Of a stretch of 64,000 nucleotides of DNA, positions 42,751-51,620 are shown in pieces. A model generated the notes under the pieces. It was not told the DNA's origin, did not search any database, and saw only the letters and a list, made by a program, of their open reading frames with translations. Source of the DNA: JAGWBG01 sp034421095 (GTDB lineage: Bacteria; Chloroflexota; Dehalococcoidia; Lucifugimonadales; JAGWBF01); contig DAOUKR010000007.1 of NCBI GenBank assembly GCA_034421095.1, positions 62,001 to 126,000 on the forward strand. The letters are read 5' to 3'. A program made the position numbers and the translations under genes. Positions within the stretch are counted from its first letter, which is position 1; every line of letters starts with the position of its first letter.

Positions 42751-45700
42751 ATGTATTTTGACCGGCGACTGTTCAGTCTCACACGGGGCGTCCGGCTTCA
42801 GATACTGTTTGCATCACTGCTTGGGTTAACGGCAGTGGGCGCCGGGGTCGCGCGGCTCGCCGTGTCGGGGGTTGTAATCTATCGCGTTCTGACTGGTCAG
42901 GTGGGCTTCTCCGACTTGGCCCTTCCGCTGGTGATAATCGCCGTGCTTATCGTGGTGCGAGGGCTGTTCCAGTACTGGCAGTATGCGGTCAACCATCATA
43001 CCGCCAACATAGTGAAAATCAGGTTGCGCCAGAATGTTTACGAACATGCCCTGCACCTGGGCCCCGGATACTTCGACCGGAATCGTACCGGCGACGTGGT
43101 GCTCACCCTGGCAGAGGGCATCGAGAGGCTGGAGACCTTCTTTGGCCAGTACCTCTCCCAGCTCATCGTGTCCGCAGTGGCCCCGCTGGGTATCTTCATC
43201 TACATGGTGACCCTGGACCCGGTGATTGCGCTGATTTTCCTGGCCTTCGCTGCCCTCACTCTGATTGTACCGGCAATGTTCCACTCCTGGAACCGGGTGA
43301 GCAGCTACCGGAGACGCCAGTCCTACGGCGCTCTTGGGTCCGACTTCCTGGACAGCGTCCAGGGCTTGGCGACACTGAAGGCCTTCGGCCAGAGTGTCCA
43401 TCGGGGCAGGGCGCTGGCCGAGCGTGCCCACAATCTTTACAGGAGCACGATGGGAGTGGTCGCGGCCAATGGCGCCACCAGTGCGGCATCCATCTTCTTC
43501 ATGGTTGTTGGCGCCGCCGTCGCCCTGGCCGTGGGAGCGGTCCGGGTCAGCAACGGAGACATGGAGCTTCGTCCGCTGCTGATTGTCCTCATGCTTGGCG
43601 TCGAAGTTTTCAGGCCAATGCGGGAGCTCACCAACCTTTACCACCAGGGGATGGCGGTGCTCTCGTCGGCCCAAAGCGTCTTCGGAATCCTGGATGAGCA
43701 GGTCACGGTCCGGGACCCGGAGCGGCCGGCCCAACCCCCGTTCACCAGGCTGCGGCCAGAGGTCTCCTTTGAGGAGGTCAGTTTCGGCTACCAGGGGGGT
43801 CACAGGCCGGCCCTTGAAAATGTTTCCTTCCAACTCAGAGAGGGGGAGACCCTTGGCGTAGTTGGCGCCAGCGGGGCAGGAAAATCAACTCTCGTGTGGC
43901 TGATGTACCGGTTCTATGATCCCCAGGCTGGGGCCATCAAGCTGGGAGGCCACGATCTGAAAGACCTCCCCCTCGATGTGCTTCGAGAGAACATATCCGT
44001 TGTCACCCAGGATACCTACTTATTCCACGGGACCGTCGCGGACAATCTGCGGTTCGGTAAGCCCGACGCAACCCAGCAGGAGTTGGAGGCCGCAGCACGG
44101 GCCGCCAACGCTCACGAATTCATAGAGCACCTCCCTCATGGGTACGAAACAGTGGTGGGAGAGCGCGCCGTCCGACTGTCGGGGGGACAGCGACAGCGTA
44201 TAGCCATCGCGAGGGCCCTTCTGAAAGACGCTCCGGTTCTCCTCCTGGACGAAGCGCTATCCAGCGTTGATGCCGAGAATGAGGCGCTGATACAGTCCGC
44301 TCTCGACCGGCTGATGGAGAACCGGACCACCCTTGTGATTGCCCATCGCTTGTCCAGCGTCATTAACGCCGACCGCATCCTGGTACTGGACCAGGGACAC
44401 GCAGCCGAAATCGGCAGCCACGCCGAGTTGATAGCGGCGGGCGGAACTTACGCGCGGCTGATGGAGCAGCAGACGAGGCTGGGAGTGGGCGACATCTCTA
44501 CCGTTGCAAACCGACCCGCCGGGCCGAATCTAGCAGGCCACCACCAGCCGGACTTGCCCCATCTCTCGACGGGACACGGACATCATCATCAGGCACCGTC
44601 CCACCCCACGTCCCATCATCATCCCACCCACGTCAAGGTACGTTCCCTTTCGGTATGGGTCAGGCTCTTCGGACTGGTTAGCCCTGTGAAGTACCAGTTC
44701 CTGATTACCCTCACACTGGGCCTGCTCCATCACGGCTCCGTCGTTGTATTGGGGGCGCTGAGCGCACTCCTGGTTGGTGCGGTCTTCAGTGGCGAGCCAC
44801 TGGGCACGCTGGTGATGTTGGTATGCGTGTTCGCACCGGTCTCGGCGCTGCTCTTTTTCCTGGAAACCTGGCAAGCTCACGACATGGCCTACAGGTTGCT
44901 TGCCCGTATGCGCGTTGATATATATAACAAGCTGGATGGGTTGGCGCCCTCGTACATGGTCCGTCGTCGTTCTGGTGACTTCGTGAGCGTCGTGGGCGGC
45001 GACGTGGAGACCGTGGAGTTCTTCTTTGCCCACGCCATATCGCCGATGATCGTCGCAGTGCTGGTCCCTGGTGGACTGCTCATCGCCCTGGCGGTAATCT
45101 CTTGGCCGATTGCCGTCGTCCTGGCCCCATTTCTCATTGCCGTGGCCGTTAGCCCCTTCTTTGCCAACAACCGGATCGAGCGGCTGGGCAACGAAATCCG
45201 CGGCCGCATGGGCGACATTCACGCCTTCATGGTAGATAGCATTCAGGGTATGAGGGAGATCGTAGCTTTTGGCCGTGGCAGGGATAGGAATGAAGAGCTG
45301 ACACGAAAAGGCTGGGATTACGCAAGCCACCTGGTGAGGTTCCAAAAGTCCCAGGCATCTCAGATTGGCTTCATGGAGGCCATGATGGGTCTCGGCGGCC
45401 TGGCGGTGCTGTCAATGGGTGTGTGGCTGGTACTGGACGGCCAGATGGAGAGGACGATGCTGCCGTTAGTCAGCGTGTTGGCCCTGTCCGCCTTCAGTCC
45501 GGTCACTGAACTGGCCCGCACCATGAAGCAGATGATGGAGACCCTGGCATCCTCGCGGCGAATCCTGGAGATTCACGACGAGCCGGTGCCGGTAAGAGAC
45601 GGCCCAGGTGTGGCGGCCCAGGCCAACGGAGACGGGGACTCGCCGCCGTCGGTGGACTTCTCGGATGTCGTGTTTGCCTACAGCGATGCCGACCCTCAGG

Positions 45701-46401
45701 CCCTGGATGGAGTCTCCTTCAAAGCCGGTGCGGGCCGGACCATCGCCATCGTCGGGCGCTCCGGGGCTGGCAAGACCACCTGCGCCTACCTGATTATGCG
45801 CTTCTGGGACCCCCAGAGTGGGGCCATACGTCTGGGAGCCCACAGGCTGGACCGTTTCCTGCTGGATGACCTGCGGGGCGAAATCGCCCTCGTTGCCCAG
45901 GACACTTACCTGTTCAACAGCACAATACGTGAAAACATCAGGCTCGGTCGCCACGACGCCACGGACCTGGAGGTGGAGGAGGCAGCCAAGCAGGCGAACG
46001 CCCATGACTTCATCATGTCCTTCCCTGAAGGGTACGACACCTTCGTAGGTGAGCGGGGGATGCAACTCTCCGGCGGCCAGCGGCAGCGTATTTCCGTCGC
46101 CAGGTCTATCCTGAAGAACGCTCCTGTCCTGGTCCTGGACGAGGCGACTTCACACCTTGACGCCGTCAGCGAGGCTATAGTCCGTGATGCCTTGGACCGG
46201 CTGATGGGTGACCGGACTACGGTAGTCATCGCCCACAGACTTTCCACCATCCGTAACGCCGATACCATACTGGTGCTGGATGAAGGTCGGCTGGTCGAGC
46301 AGGGAACCCACGAAGAGCTTCTCGCCAAGGGCAGTCTGTACGCTCAACTGGCGGCGACCCAGATAGTGGCAAGCGGTCCTCACTCCCACCATCACCATTA
46401 G
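42751..46401 (+). CDS. fused two-in-one ABC exporter (TMD-NBD-TMD-NBD) with His-rich linker
   Basis: A 1216-residue protein holding two complete ABC half-exporters. Half one has six TMs, Walker A GASGAGKST (about 372), signature LSGGQRQR (about 476) and Walker B VLLLDEALS. Half two follows with six TMs, Walker A GRSGAGKTT (about 1002), LSGGQRQR (about 1106) and VLVLDEATS. Both sites look catalytically competent. The linker near residues 597-635 has 12 His, and the C-terminus is HSHHHH, suggesting metal binding. The arrangement recalls fused CydDC-type or multidrug exporters, and the substrate is unknown. ATG 42751 follows GAGGGATGAGTG; a GTG one codon earlier is possible. Confidence 0.9.
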   Translation: MYFDRRLFSLTRGVRLQILFASLLGLTAVGAGVARLAVSGVVIYRVLTGQVGFSDLALPLVIIAVLIVVRGLFQYWQYAVNHHTANIVKIRLRQNVYEHALHLGPGYFDRNRTGDVVLTLAEGIERLETFFGQYLSQLIVSAVAPLGIFIYMVTLDPVIALIFLAFAALTLIVPAMFHSWNRVSSYRRRQSYGALGSDFLDSVQGLATLKAFGQSVHRGRALAERAHNLYRSTMGVVAANGATSAASIFFMVVGAAVALAVGAVRVSNGDMELRPLLIVLMLGVEVFRPMRELTNLYHQGMAVLSSAQSVFGILDEQVTVRDPERPAQPPFTRLRPEVSFEEVSFGYQGGHRPALENVSFQLREGETLGVVGASGAGKSTLVWLMYRFYDPQAGAIKLGGHDLKDLPLDVLRENISVVTQDTYLFHGTVADNLRFGKPDATQQELEAAARAANAHEFIEHLPHGYETVVGERAVRLSGGQRQRIAIARALLKDAPVLLLDEALSSVDAENEALIQSALDRLMENRTTLVIAHRLSSVINADRILVLDQGHAAEIGSHAELIAAGGTYARLMEQQTRLGVGDISTVANRPAGPNLAGHHQPDLPHLSTGHGHHHQAPSHPTSHHHPTHVKVRSLSVWVRLFGLVSPVKYQFLITLTLGLLHHGSVVVLGALSALLVGAVFSGEPLGTLVMLVCVFAPVSALLFFLETWQAHDMAYRLLARMRVDIYNKLDGLAPSYMVRRRSGDFVSVVGGDVETVEFFFAHAISPMIVAVLVPGGLLIALAVISWPIAVVLAPFLIAVAVSPFFANNRIERLGNEIRGRMGDIHAFMVDSIQGMREIVAFGRGRDRNEELTRKGWDYASHLVRFQKSQASQIGFMEAMMGLGGLAVLSMGVWLVLDGQMERTMLPLVSVLALSAFSPVTELARTMKQMMETLASSRRILEIHDEPVPVRDGPGVAAQANGDGDSPPSVDFSDVVFAYSDADPQALDGVSFKAGAGRTIAIVGRSGAGKTTCAYLIMRFWDPQSGAIRLGAHRLDRFLLDDLRGEIALVAQDTYLFNSTIRENIRLGRHDATDLEVEEAAKQANAHDFIMSFPEGYDTFVGERGMQLSGGQRQRISVARSILKNAPVLVLDEATSHLDAVSEAIVRDALDRLMGDRTTVVIAHRLSTIRNADTILVLDEGRLVEQGTHEELLAKGSLYAQLAATQIVASGPHSHHHH

Positions 46402-46908
46402 GACTGTCGGGTGCTGGTACGTCCTGAATGAGGCTGAAGAAGCCCAGGACGACACACCCACGGAAATACGCTTCAAGGGCTTCTGCGTTTATCAGGGTTA
46501 CTGTGGCAAAGCCAGGGTACTGAGGGCGATTCCCTGAACTTCTCGGCCCTTATAGGGCTGTCCTGGACCATGGGTTTGGTGTAGCGCATGATCGTCCGGC
46601 CGGGGCAAACCGACGTATCATCAACGAAGGAGCGGATGAAGGCCCGTGACCAGGTGAGTTTACTCTCCCTCAACAAGTGGCCCATCTCCTAGGTGGTAGG
46701 CCTAAGTCGACGGTAGGCAGAACCATCTTTGATATACTCCTGGGGTTTATCTGGTCCTGGGCACATGGACCCTGTAGAGAGATCCGAGTCTCTTGGCGTC
46801 CACCAGACTTGTTAAATATATAACCTTCACCTTGAGGCCCGTTCTGGACCTGTAGTCAGTCCTAGCTGTGCCGCATTATACGGAAGCCATCTGCTTGGTT
46901 GTGCTAGA

Positions 46909-47571
46909 ATGTCCATGGAATGTAGCTGCCCGCCGGACAGACGCATCATGTTCCGACGTGCCAAAGGCACGTATCAGCAAGGCTGGCCGATGTTCAAACT
47001 GGTTGCTCCGCGAGACCTAGGCCCGATCCCTGCCGCTGCTACCACGGCCTTCGTGGCCCTGGCTATTTTTGCCTGGACGGAGAGAACCGTCCTCGTTGAC
47101 CCGGAGGGGATGTCAGTTCCTTACTGGCCCTGGAAACTGTGGCAAATTAGCCCGTTGCTGATGGGGCTCGGCGGTGTCTGGTGGGTCTGGATGAGCACCC
47201 GGCGAGTCTCCTGGATGCGCAGCCTGGCGCTGGGCATATTGGCTCTCGTAGTGCTCGCCAACGGATACAGCGACATGTTCGGCGAGCATCGGGGTGACGT
47301 GTGGCGCACCGTCAACCCGCTGTTCATCGGCTCTTCAAGTGTGGCGGTGGTGGCCCTATGGCGCTCTGGGAACACTACTGGGCGAGTGGGGGCGGTGGTT
47401 TCAGCGGCGGTGGGAGTCTTGGTTTTCGCAAATGCATACTTCGTCGACGACGGGGTTGTCTGGCAGATACTGAACCCGGTGCGAATGCTTACGGCACTGG
47501 CCTGGGCCGCCGGCGCTAGTCAGGTCAACGTTGCCACGGCCGAAAGTGGTGAGTCGTTGGGAGATGGCTAG
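46909..47571 (+). CDS. hypothetical multi-pass membrane protein
   Basis: A protein of up to 220 residues with about six hydrophobic segments: AATTAFVALAIFAW, ISPLLMGLGGVWWVWM, SLALGILALVVLANGY, NPLFIGSSSVAVVALW, VGAVVSAAVGVLVFANAYFV and MLTALAWAAGA. No family was recognised; similar small Trp-rich membrane proteins are common in Chloroflexota. Translation could begin at 46909 or at an ATG at 46990 (MFKLVAPRDLG), which starts just before the first TM and fits better. It sits alone in a gene-poor 2-kb stretch and is bracketed by two diverged direct repeats (46797 and 47704). Confidence 0.45.
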   Translation: MSMECSCPPDRRIMFRRAKGTYQQGWPMFKLVAPRDLGPIPAAATTAFVALAIFAWTERTVLVDPEGMSVPYWPWKLWQISPLLMGLGGVWWVWMSTRRVSWMRSLALGILALVVLANGYSDMFGEHRGDVWRTVNPLFIGSSSVAVVALWRSGNTTGRVGAVVSAAVGVLVFANAYFVDDGVVWQILNPVRMLTALAWAAGASQVNVATAESGESLGDG

Positions 47572-48132
47572 CACCGCTGTTGCACCGTAGGTGTACGACC
47601 GAGACGTCATTGACTTGGCGTAGCCCCGTATGGGAACAGGATTTCCGTAGTGCCGGTGACAGGGCCACAGGTTTACCAGAGTCCTAAACGGGGACCTGAA
47701 TCACGTCCACCAAACTTGACAAAATCTAGAGCCTTGGTGATTAGAGTCACGTTGGCGTTGTAATCGTCACTCATTCTACCCCATCCTTGATGGCCAACAG
47801 ACTAGCCCCCGCAAGACATTGTAGTGACTTTCCGGTTGTTCGTCATCGCCTCAACACAAGCTTATTCCAGTCGGCAAGTCTCCCGAGGGAAATTAGATTG
47901 GTAGTGGCCCACCGGCAACATTCTTGTGTCCTTGACAAGACGCCGCGTTGTATTGGTATCCTCGAACGCCTCCTGAGCGATTGCAAGTTATCGCTCAATA
48001 ATGCCCAGTATACCTGGTGAGCTCCAATAATCTTGGAGGCGGATGAGGAGGTGCTACCGTCGGAGTTTTGTCCTGCGCCCGCCCTTTCGAGGAGGCATTG
48101 GCCGTACCTGATGGGCATGCTCGCCTCGGCCT

Positions 48133-48478
48133 TTGCGACTTGACTTCCTCCGCGGAACGATCGCAACAGTATTGAGAGAGGAGACCTGGGCTGAGGTGCG
48201 GTGCCTCGTTAGCGACGAAGCAATTGTCAACGACACATCAGTGGATAGCGGCGCACTTATAAAGTCTGCTATCGACCAAGGGACGCCCGAGATCTTTCAG
48301 GTCTTGCTGGACGCCGGGATCAACCCTGCATGCGCCCATGAATAGGATTACACACTGCGTCACCGAACTGTCGCTGTTGGCAACGCCGACTAGGTCCTAC
48401 TGTTGACAGGCGTGTGTCCAGACCAACTGAACGACGTGCAGCAGGATATGAGCATATTCGGCTACGACCGGACGCCGC
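48133..48478 (+). pseudogene. degenerate ankyrin-repeat gene fragment
   Basis: One frame reads ALIKSAIDQGTPEIFQVLL followed by DAGINPACAHE, close to an ankyrin helix pair, then a stop at 48343-48345. After another in-frame stop the same frame gives MSIFGYDRTPLRVL (from 48448), like the G-x-TPL start of the next ankyrin repeat. It is interrupted and has no good start or downstream remainder, so it is probably a decayed gene. The rest of the 47572-48478 gap shows only short frames. Confidence 0.4.
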
Positions 48479-50116
48479 TCAGGGTGTTGACAGGTTATTC
48501 TCCTCCTTGGTCATGAACTCCAGCAGAGCGGGCTGCCCAGTGGCCATCGCTCCCTGGGCGCGCTTGATGGCGGGGATAATCTCCTTGGGGTCCTCGACTC
48601 TCTCACCGTAAGCGCCCAGGGCCTTGGCAATGTTGGCGTACTCGCCGTAGAGGTTGGTAAAGCCGAACTTCTCGGCGGCCACAGGGTAGTTCCTGTCGTA
48701 ACCACTCAGCACGTGATTATTCAGGACCATAATAAGGATGGGAATCTGAAGCCGCGTTGCCGTTTCAATGTCCATGCCCGCCATTCCTATAGCAGCATCT
48801 CCCATTATGGCGGCCACCAGCTTATCGGGTGCGGCCAATTTGGCACCCATAGACAGCCCCAGGGAGTAACCCAGTTGGCTGGAGTTGCCCCAGCCCAAAT
48901 AGCCCCGGGGTGTGATAGCCTCATAGAACGGGATGGTCTGGTCTCGCGGATGGCCGGAGTCGTGGGTCAGGATGGTCTGGGTGCGGTCCACCGTCTGCAT
49001 GAAGTCCCATATCACACGATAGGGATTTATGGGAACCTCATCGGAGGTCAGAAGAGGCATCCACCCCTCCAGCCATTCATCCTTCATCTTCTTGATTTCC
49101 TGAGCTACCACTCCATCGCCCCTCTTGCCGTCGGGCCCCGCCTGCCTGTGCACCTCCTCGATAAGCTGGGGGAGGACCAGGCCCGCATCGCCAACGACGG
49201 CGTGATGGATTTGATGCTCCTTATTAAGGTCTTGCACGTCAACGTTGCACTGTACCAGCGTCTTACCACTCGGCACTCCCATAGATGCCAGGTTGGTGGT
49301 GAAGCTGCATCCGATACCGAAGACCAGGTCTGCCCTGTCCAAGAAATGTCGGGATGCCCTGGTCCACGTGCGCGCCCCGGTACCCAATGCAAGGGGATGG
49401 TCCTCTGGGAAGGCACTTTTGCCCGTGTTGGTGGTCATCACAGGGGCATTCACCAGTTCGGCAAACTCCCGTAGTTGCTCAGATGCCTCGGCCCACAGGA
49501 CTCCTTGACCCGCATAAATCACGGGCCTATCAGCATCAAGAATGGCCTTGACCGCGCCAGCAATATCGCTGGGGTCGCCGGCGCTCCTGTATCCTTTGAC
49601 GGGCCTGTAGTTGAATGCCACCTCGCTTATCTCTTCCATGGCTACATCGCCGGGCATCTCCAGCATGACCGGGCTGCCCCTGCCCGACCGGAGAAAGGTG
49701 AAGGCCCGCCGCATCATCTCGGGAATGCGGTCGGCCTGGTTAATCTGGGACGCCCATTTTGTAATGTTACGGTAGGACTCTACCGCCAGGAAGTCCGGGG
49801 GTTGACCAATTTTGTTCCGGGGAGCGCCTCCGGGAAGCACAAGTATCGGAGTAGACTCGGCATGGGCATGAGCAACTCCGCCGAAGGCGTTCTCTATGCC
49901 GGGACCATACTGGGTAACGACAACGCCTATTCGTCGCCCATTGGACGCCCGGCTATAACCGTCGGCCATGTTCACCGTTGTCCGCTCGCTCCGGGACATG
50001 ATGGGCTTGATTCCGGCGATGGCGGCCTCTTCAATCAAAGGGTTGGACGGATAGCAAAATACATATTCGGTTCCTTCCATGTGTAGAATGTTGGCTAAAG
50101 CTGTGACACCACGCAT
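48479..50116 (-). CDS. thiamine pyrophosphate enzyme, acetolactate synthase-like
   Basis: A 545-residue ThDP enzyme with three domains. The Pyr domain has the activating Glu in SRSERTTVNMADGYSR. A central domain follows (RPVIYAGQGVLWAEASEQL). The PP domain has MGDAAIGMAGMDIETATRL, then ILIMVLNNH, the GD...NN ThDP-Mg motif. Relatives include acetolactate synthase, glyoxylate carboligase, benzoylformate decarboxylase and oxalyl-CoA decarboxylase; the reaction cannot be fixed, and no regulatory subunit (ilvN) is near. The ATG at 50116 is chosen for AAGGAGGCCCCTG; a frame from 50176 adds 20 residues without a ribosome site. Confidence 0.85.
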   Translation of the reverse strand: MRGVTALANILHMEGTEYVFCYPSNPLIEEAAIAGIKPIMSRSERTTVNMADGYSRASNGRRIGVVVTQYGPGIENAFGGVAHAHAESTPILVLPGGAPRNKIGQPPDFLAVESYRNITKWASQINQADRIPEMMRRAFTFLRSGRGSPVMLEMPGDVAMEEISEVAFNYRPVKGYRSAGDPSDIAGAVKAILDADRPVIYAGQGVLWAEASEQLREFAELVNAPVMTTNTGKSAFPEDHPLALGTGARTWTRASRHFLDRADLVFGIGCSFTTNLASMGVPSGKTLVQCNVDVQDLNKEHQIHHAVVGDAGLVLPQLIEEVHRQAGPDGKRGDGVVAQEIKKMKDEWLEGWMPLLTSDEVPINPYRVIWDFMQTVDRTQTILTHDSGHPRDQTIPFYEAITPRGYLGWGNSSQLGYSLGLSMGAKLAAPDKLVAAIMGDAAIGMAGMDIETATRLQIPILIMVLNNHVLSGYDRNYPVAAEKFGFTNLYGEYANIAKALGAYGERVEDPKEIIPAIKRAQGAMATGQPALLEFMTKEENNLSTP

Positions 50117-50234
50117 CAGGGGCCTCCTTGCAAGCAGAGTTCTTTCTTTACTGTCTTCACTGTATAATGCTACCATAACTTACGGGTCCCGTGGCCTTTG
50201 CCACATGGATACGGCAGTACAATCAACCCGGAAC

Positions 50235-51326
50235 CTATGTGTTGAACAGGAAGTTTATGATGTCTCCGTCCTGGACTGGGTAACCGCGTCCCTCGGCTCG
50301 GAGAACACCTCGGCGGCGCGCCTCTGCCATGCTGCCAGAGAGCGCCAAGTCGTCGTAGGATATGACCTCGGCGCGAATGAATCCCCGCTCTATATCGGAG
50401 TGTATAACACCCGCCGCCTTTACTGCGGGAGTGCTCTCCGGTATGCTCCAGGCCCGCACCTCGTCGGGCCCCATGGTCAGGAAAGATACCAGGCTGAGCA
50501 GACTGTACGATAGCCTAATCATGCGGTCCGCACCCGCCTCCCCGGCTTTTAACGACCCCCTGAAATTCTCTTCCTCTTCGGGGTCCATCTGTGCCAGCTC
50601 TTCCTCCAGCTTTCCGCACATAACCGTACATCCCACTCGGGGGGAGTTGAGTCTCAGAAGCATTTCTTCTTCAATCTCAAGCAACCGTGGAATGCGCTCC
50701 TCGTCAATATTTTGCAAGATGAGCATGGGTTTGCCGGTGAGGAACTGGTAGCCGCTAATCACGTGCTCTTCATCAGGCGCCAAGGCTTGCTCACGGATTG
50801 GGATGTCCTGGGATAACGCCTCCTTTAACCTCTCGATTAGTGCCGCCTCACTTTGTATACGGCTGCGTTCCTGAGATCTGGCGCCCTTGAGTTCCGACGT
50901 CAGCCGTTCCCAACGGCGTTCAAGTATGGTCAGGTCCGAGAAAGCGAGTTCCAGGTTCATGTTGGAAATGTCACGATAGGGGTCCGGATACCCCTCCACG
51001 TGTGGCACCGACGGGTCGTCGAAGGCACGTACCACGTGGAGCAGAGCGTCACAGGATTGCAGAGAGTTCAAATAACGACCACCAAGGTCGCCGCTTCGTC
51101 CCAACCCTTCCGGCGCACCCGGTATATCTATGTACCGTACTTCGGCAGGCACAACGCGTTTAGGATTGACCATAGAGGACAGGAAATGGAGGCGTGGGTC
51201 GGGCACTTTGGCAACGCCGATATTTGGCTTGGCTGAGGCATCGCCGGCCTCGGCATGTCCTCTGGTGAGGGCGTTGAACGTTGTTGTCTTGCCACTTTTG
51301 GGCAAGCCGATGATTCCCAATTCCAT
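50235..51326 (-). CDS. ychF: YchF/OLA1-family ribosome-associated ATPase
   Basis: A 363-residue Obg-related P-loop protein that prefers ATP. G1 is GLPKSGKTT (residues 7-15), followed by the switch region PNIGVAKVPDPRL, G3 in YIDIPGAPEGLGRSGDLGG, and a non-canonical G4 LQNIDEE in place of NKxD, as in YchF. The C-terminal TGS-like domain ends KAAGVIHSDIERGFIRAEVIS and ALSGSMAEARRRGVLRAEGR. YchF binds ribosomes and affects start-codon selection and stress response. AAGGTGCCTG precedes the ATG. It lies 118 bases upstream of the TPP enzyme gene on the same strand. Confidence 0.95.
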   Translation of the reverse strand: MELGIIGLPKSGKTTTFNALTRGHAEAGDASAKPNIGVAKVPDPRLHFLSSMVNPKRVVPAEVRYIDIPGAPEGLGRSGDLGGRYLNSLQSCDALLHVVRAFDDPSVPHVEGYPDPYRDISNMNLELAFSDLTILERRWERLTSELKGARSQERSRIQSEAALIERLKEALSQDIPIREQALAPDEEHVISGYQFLTGKPMLILQNIDEERIPRLLEIEEEMLLRLNSPRVGCTVMCGKLEEELAQMDPEEEENFRGSLKAGEAGADRMIRLSYSLLSLVSFLTMGPDEVRAWSIPESTPAVKAAGVIHSDIERGFIRAEVISYDDLALSGSMAEARRRGVLRAEGRGYPVQDGDIINFLFNT

Positions 51327-51620
51327 CAGGCACCTTTGCTACCCGGTATATTGAAGATATGGGTAGGCGGCTGCCATTTTACGCTCATAGTGGCTGTCAC
51401 GCAACCGGCGAGTTGCATCAACGGCAAGGTAGCTTTCAACCTTCTCCTGGTGTACAATACGAGCCGAAGAACCATGCGACCCTTGCCGTGTGTCACTTCA
51501 CCATTTTCGCACCCTTCGGCTTCGGTGTTGCACGATTCTGCGCCCTTCATCTGATGCCCTGCTATTAGCACCGGGCGATTTTGAGAAATGTATTACTGTG
51601 GAGCTAGTAAGGAGTAGACA

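Noticed and set aside
42826..43833. 335-codon open frame on the minus strand
   Set aside because: It is antisense to the fused ABC exporter and its composition (His/Gln/Gly-rich) is typical of a shadow.
46473..46685. 70-codon minus-strand frame in the decayed segment
   Set aside because: An integrase or transposase remnant was considered, but no catalytic motif or family resemblance could be supported.
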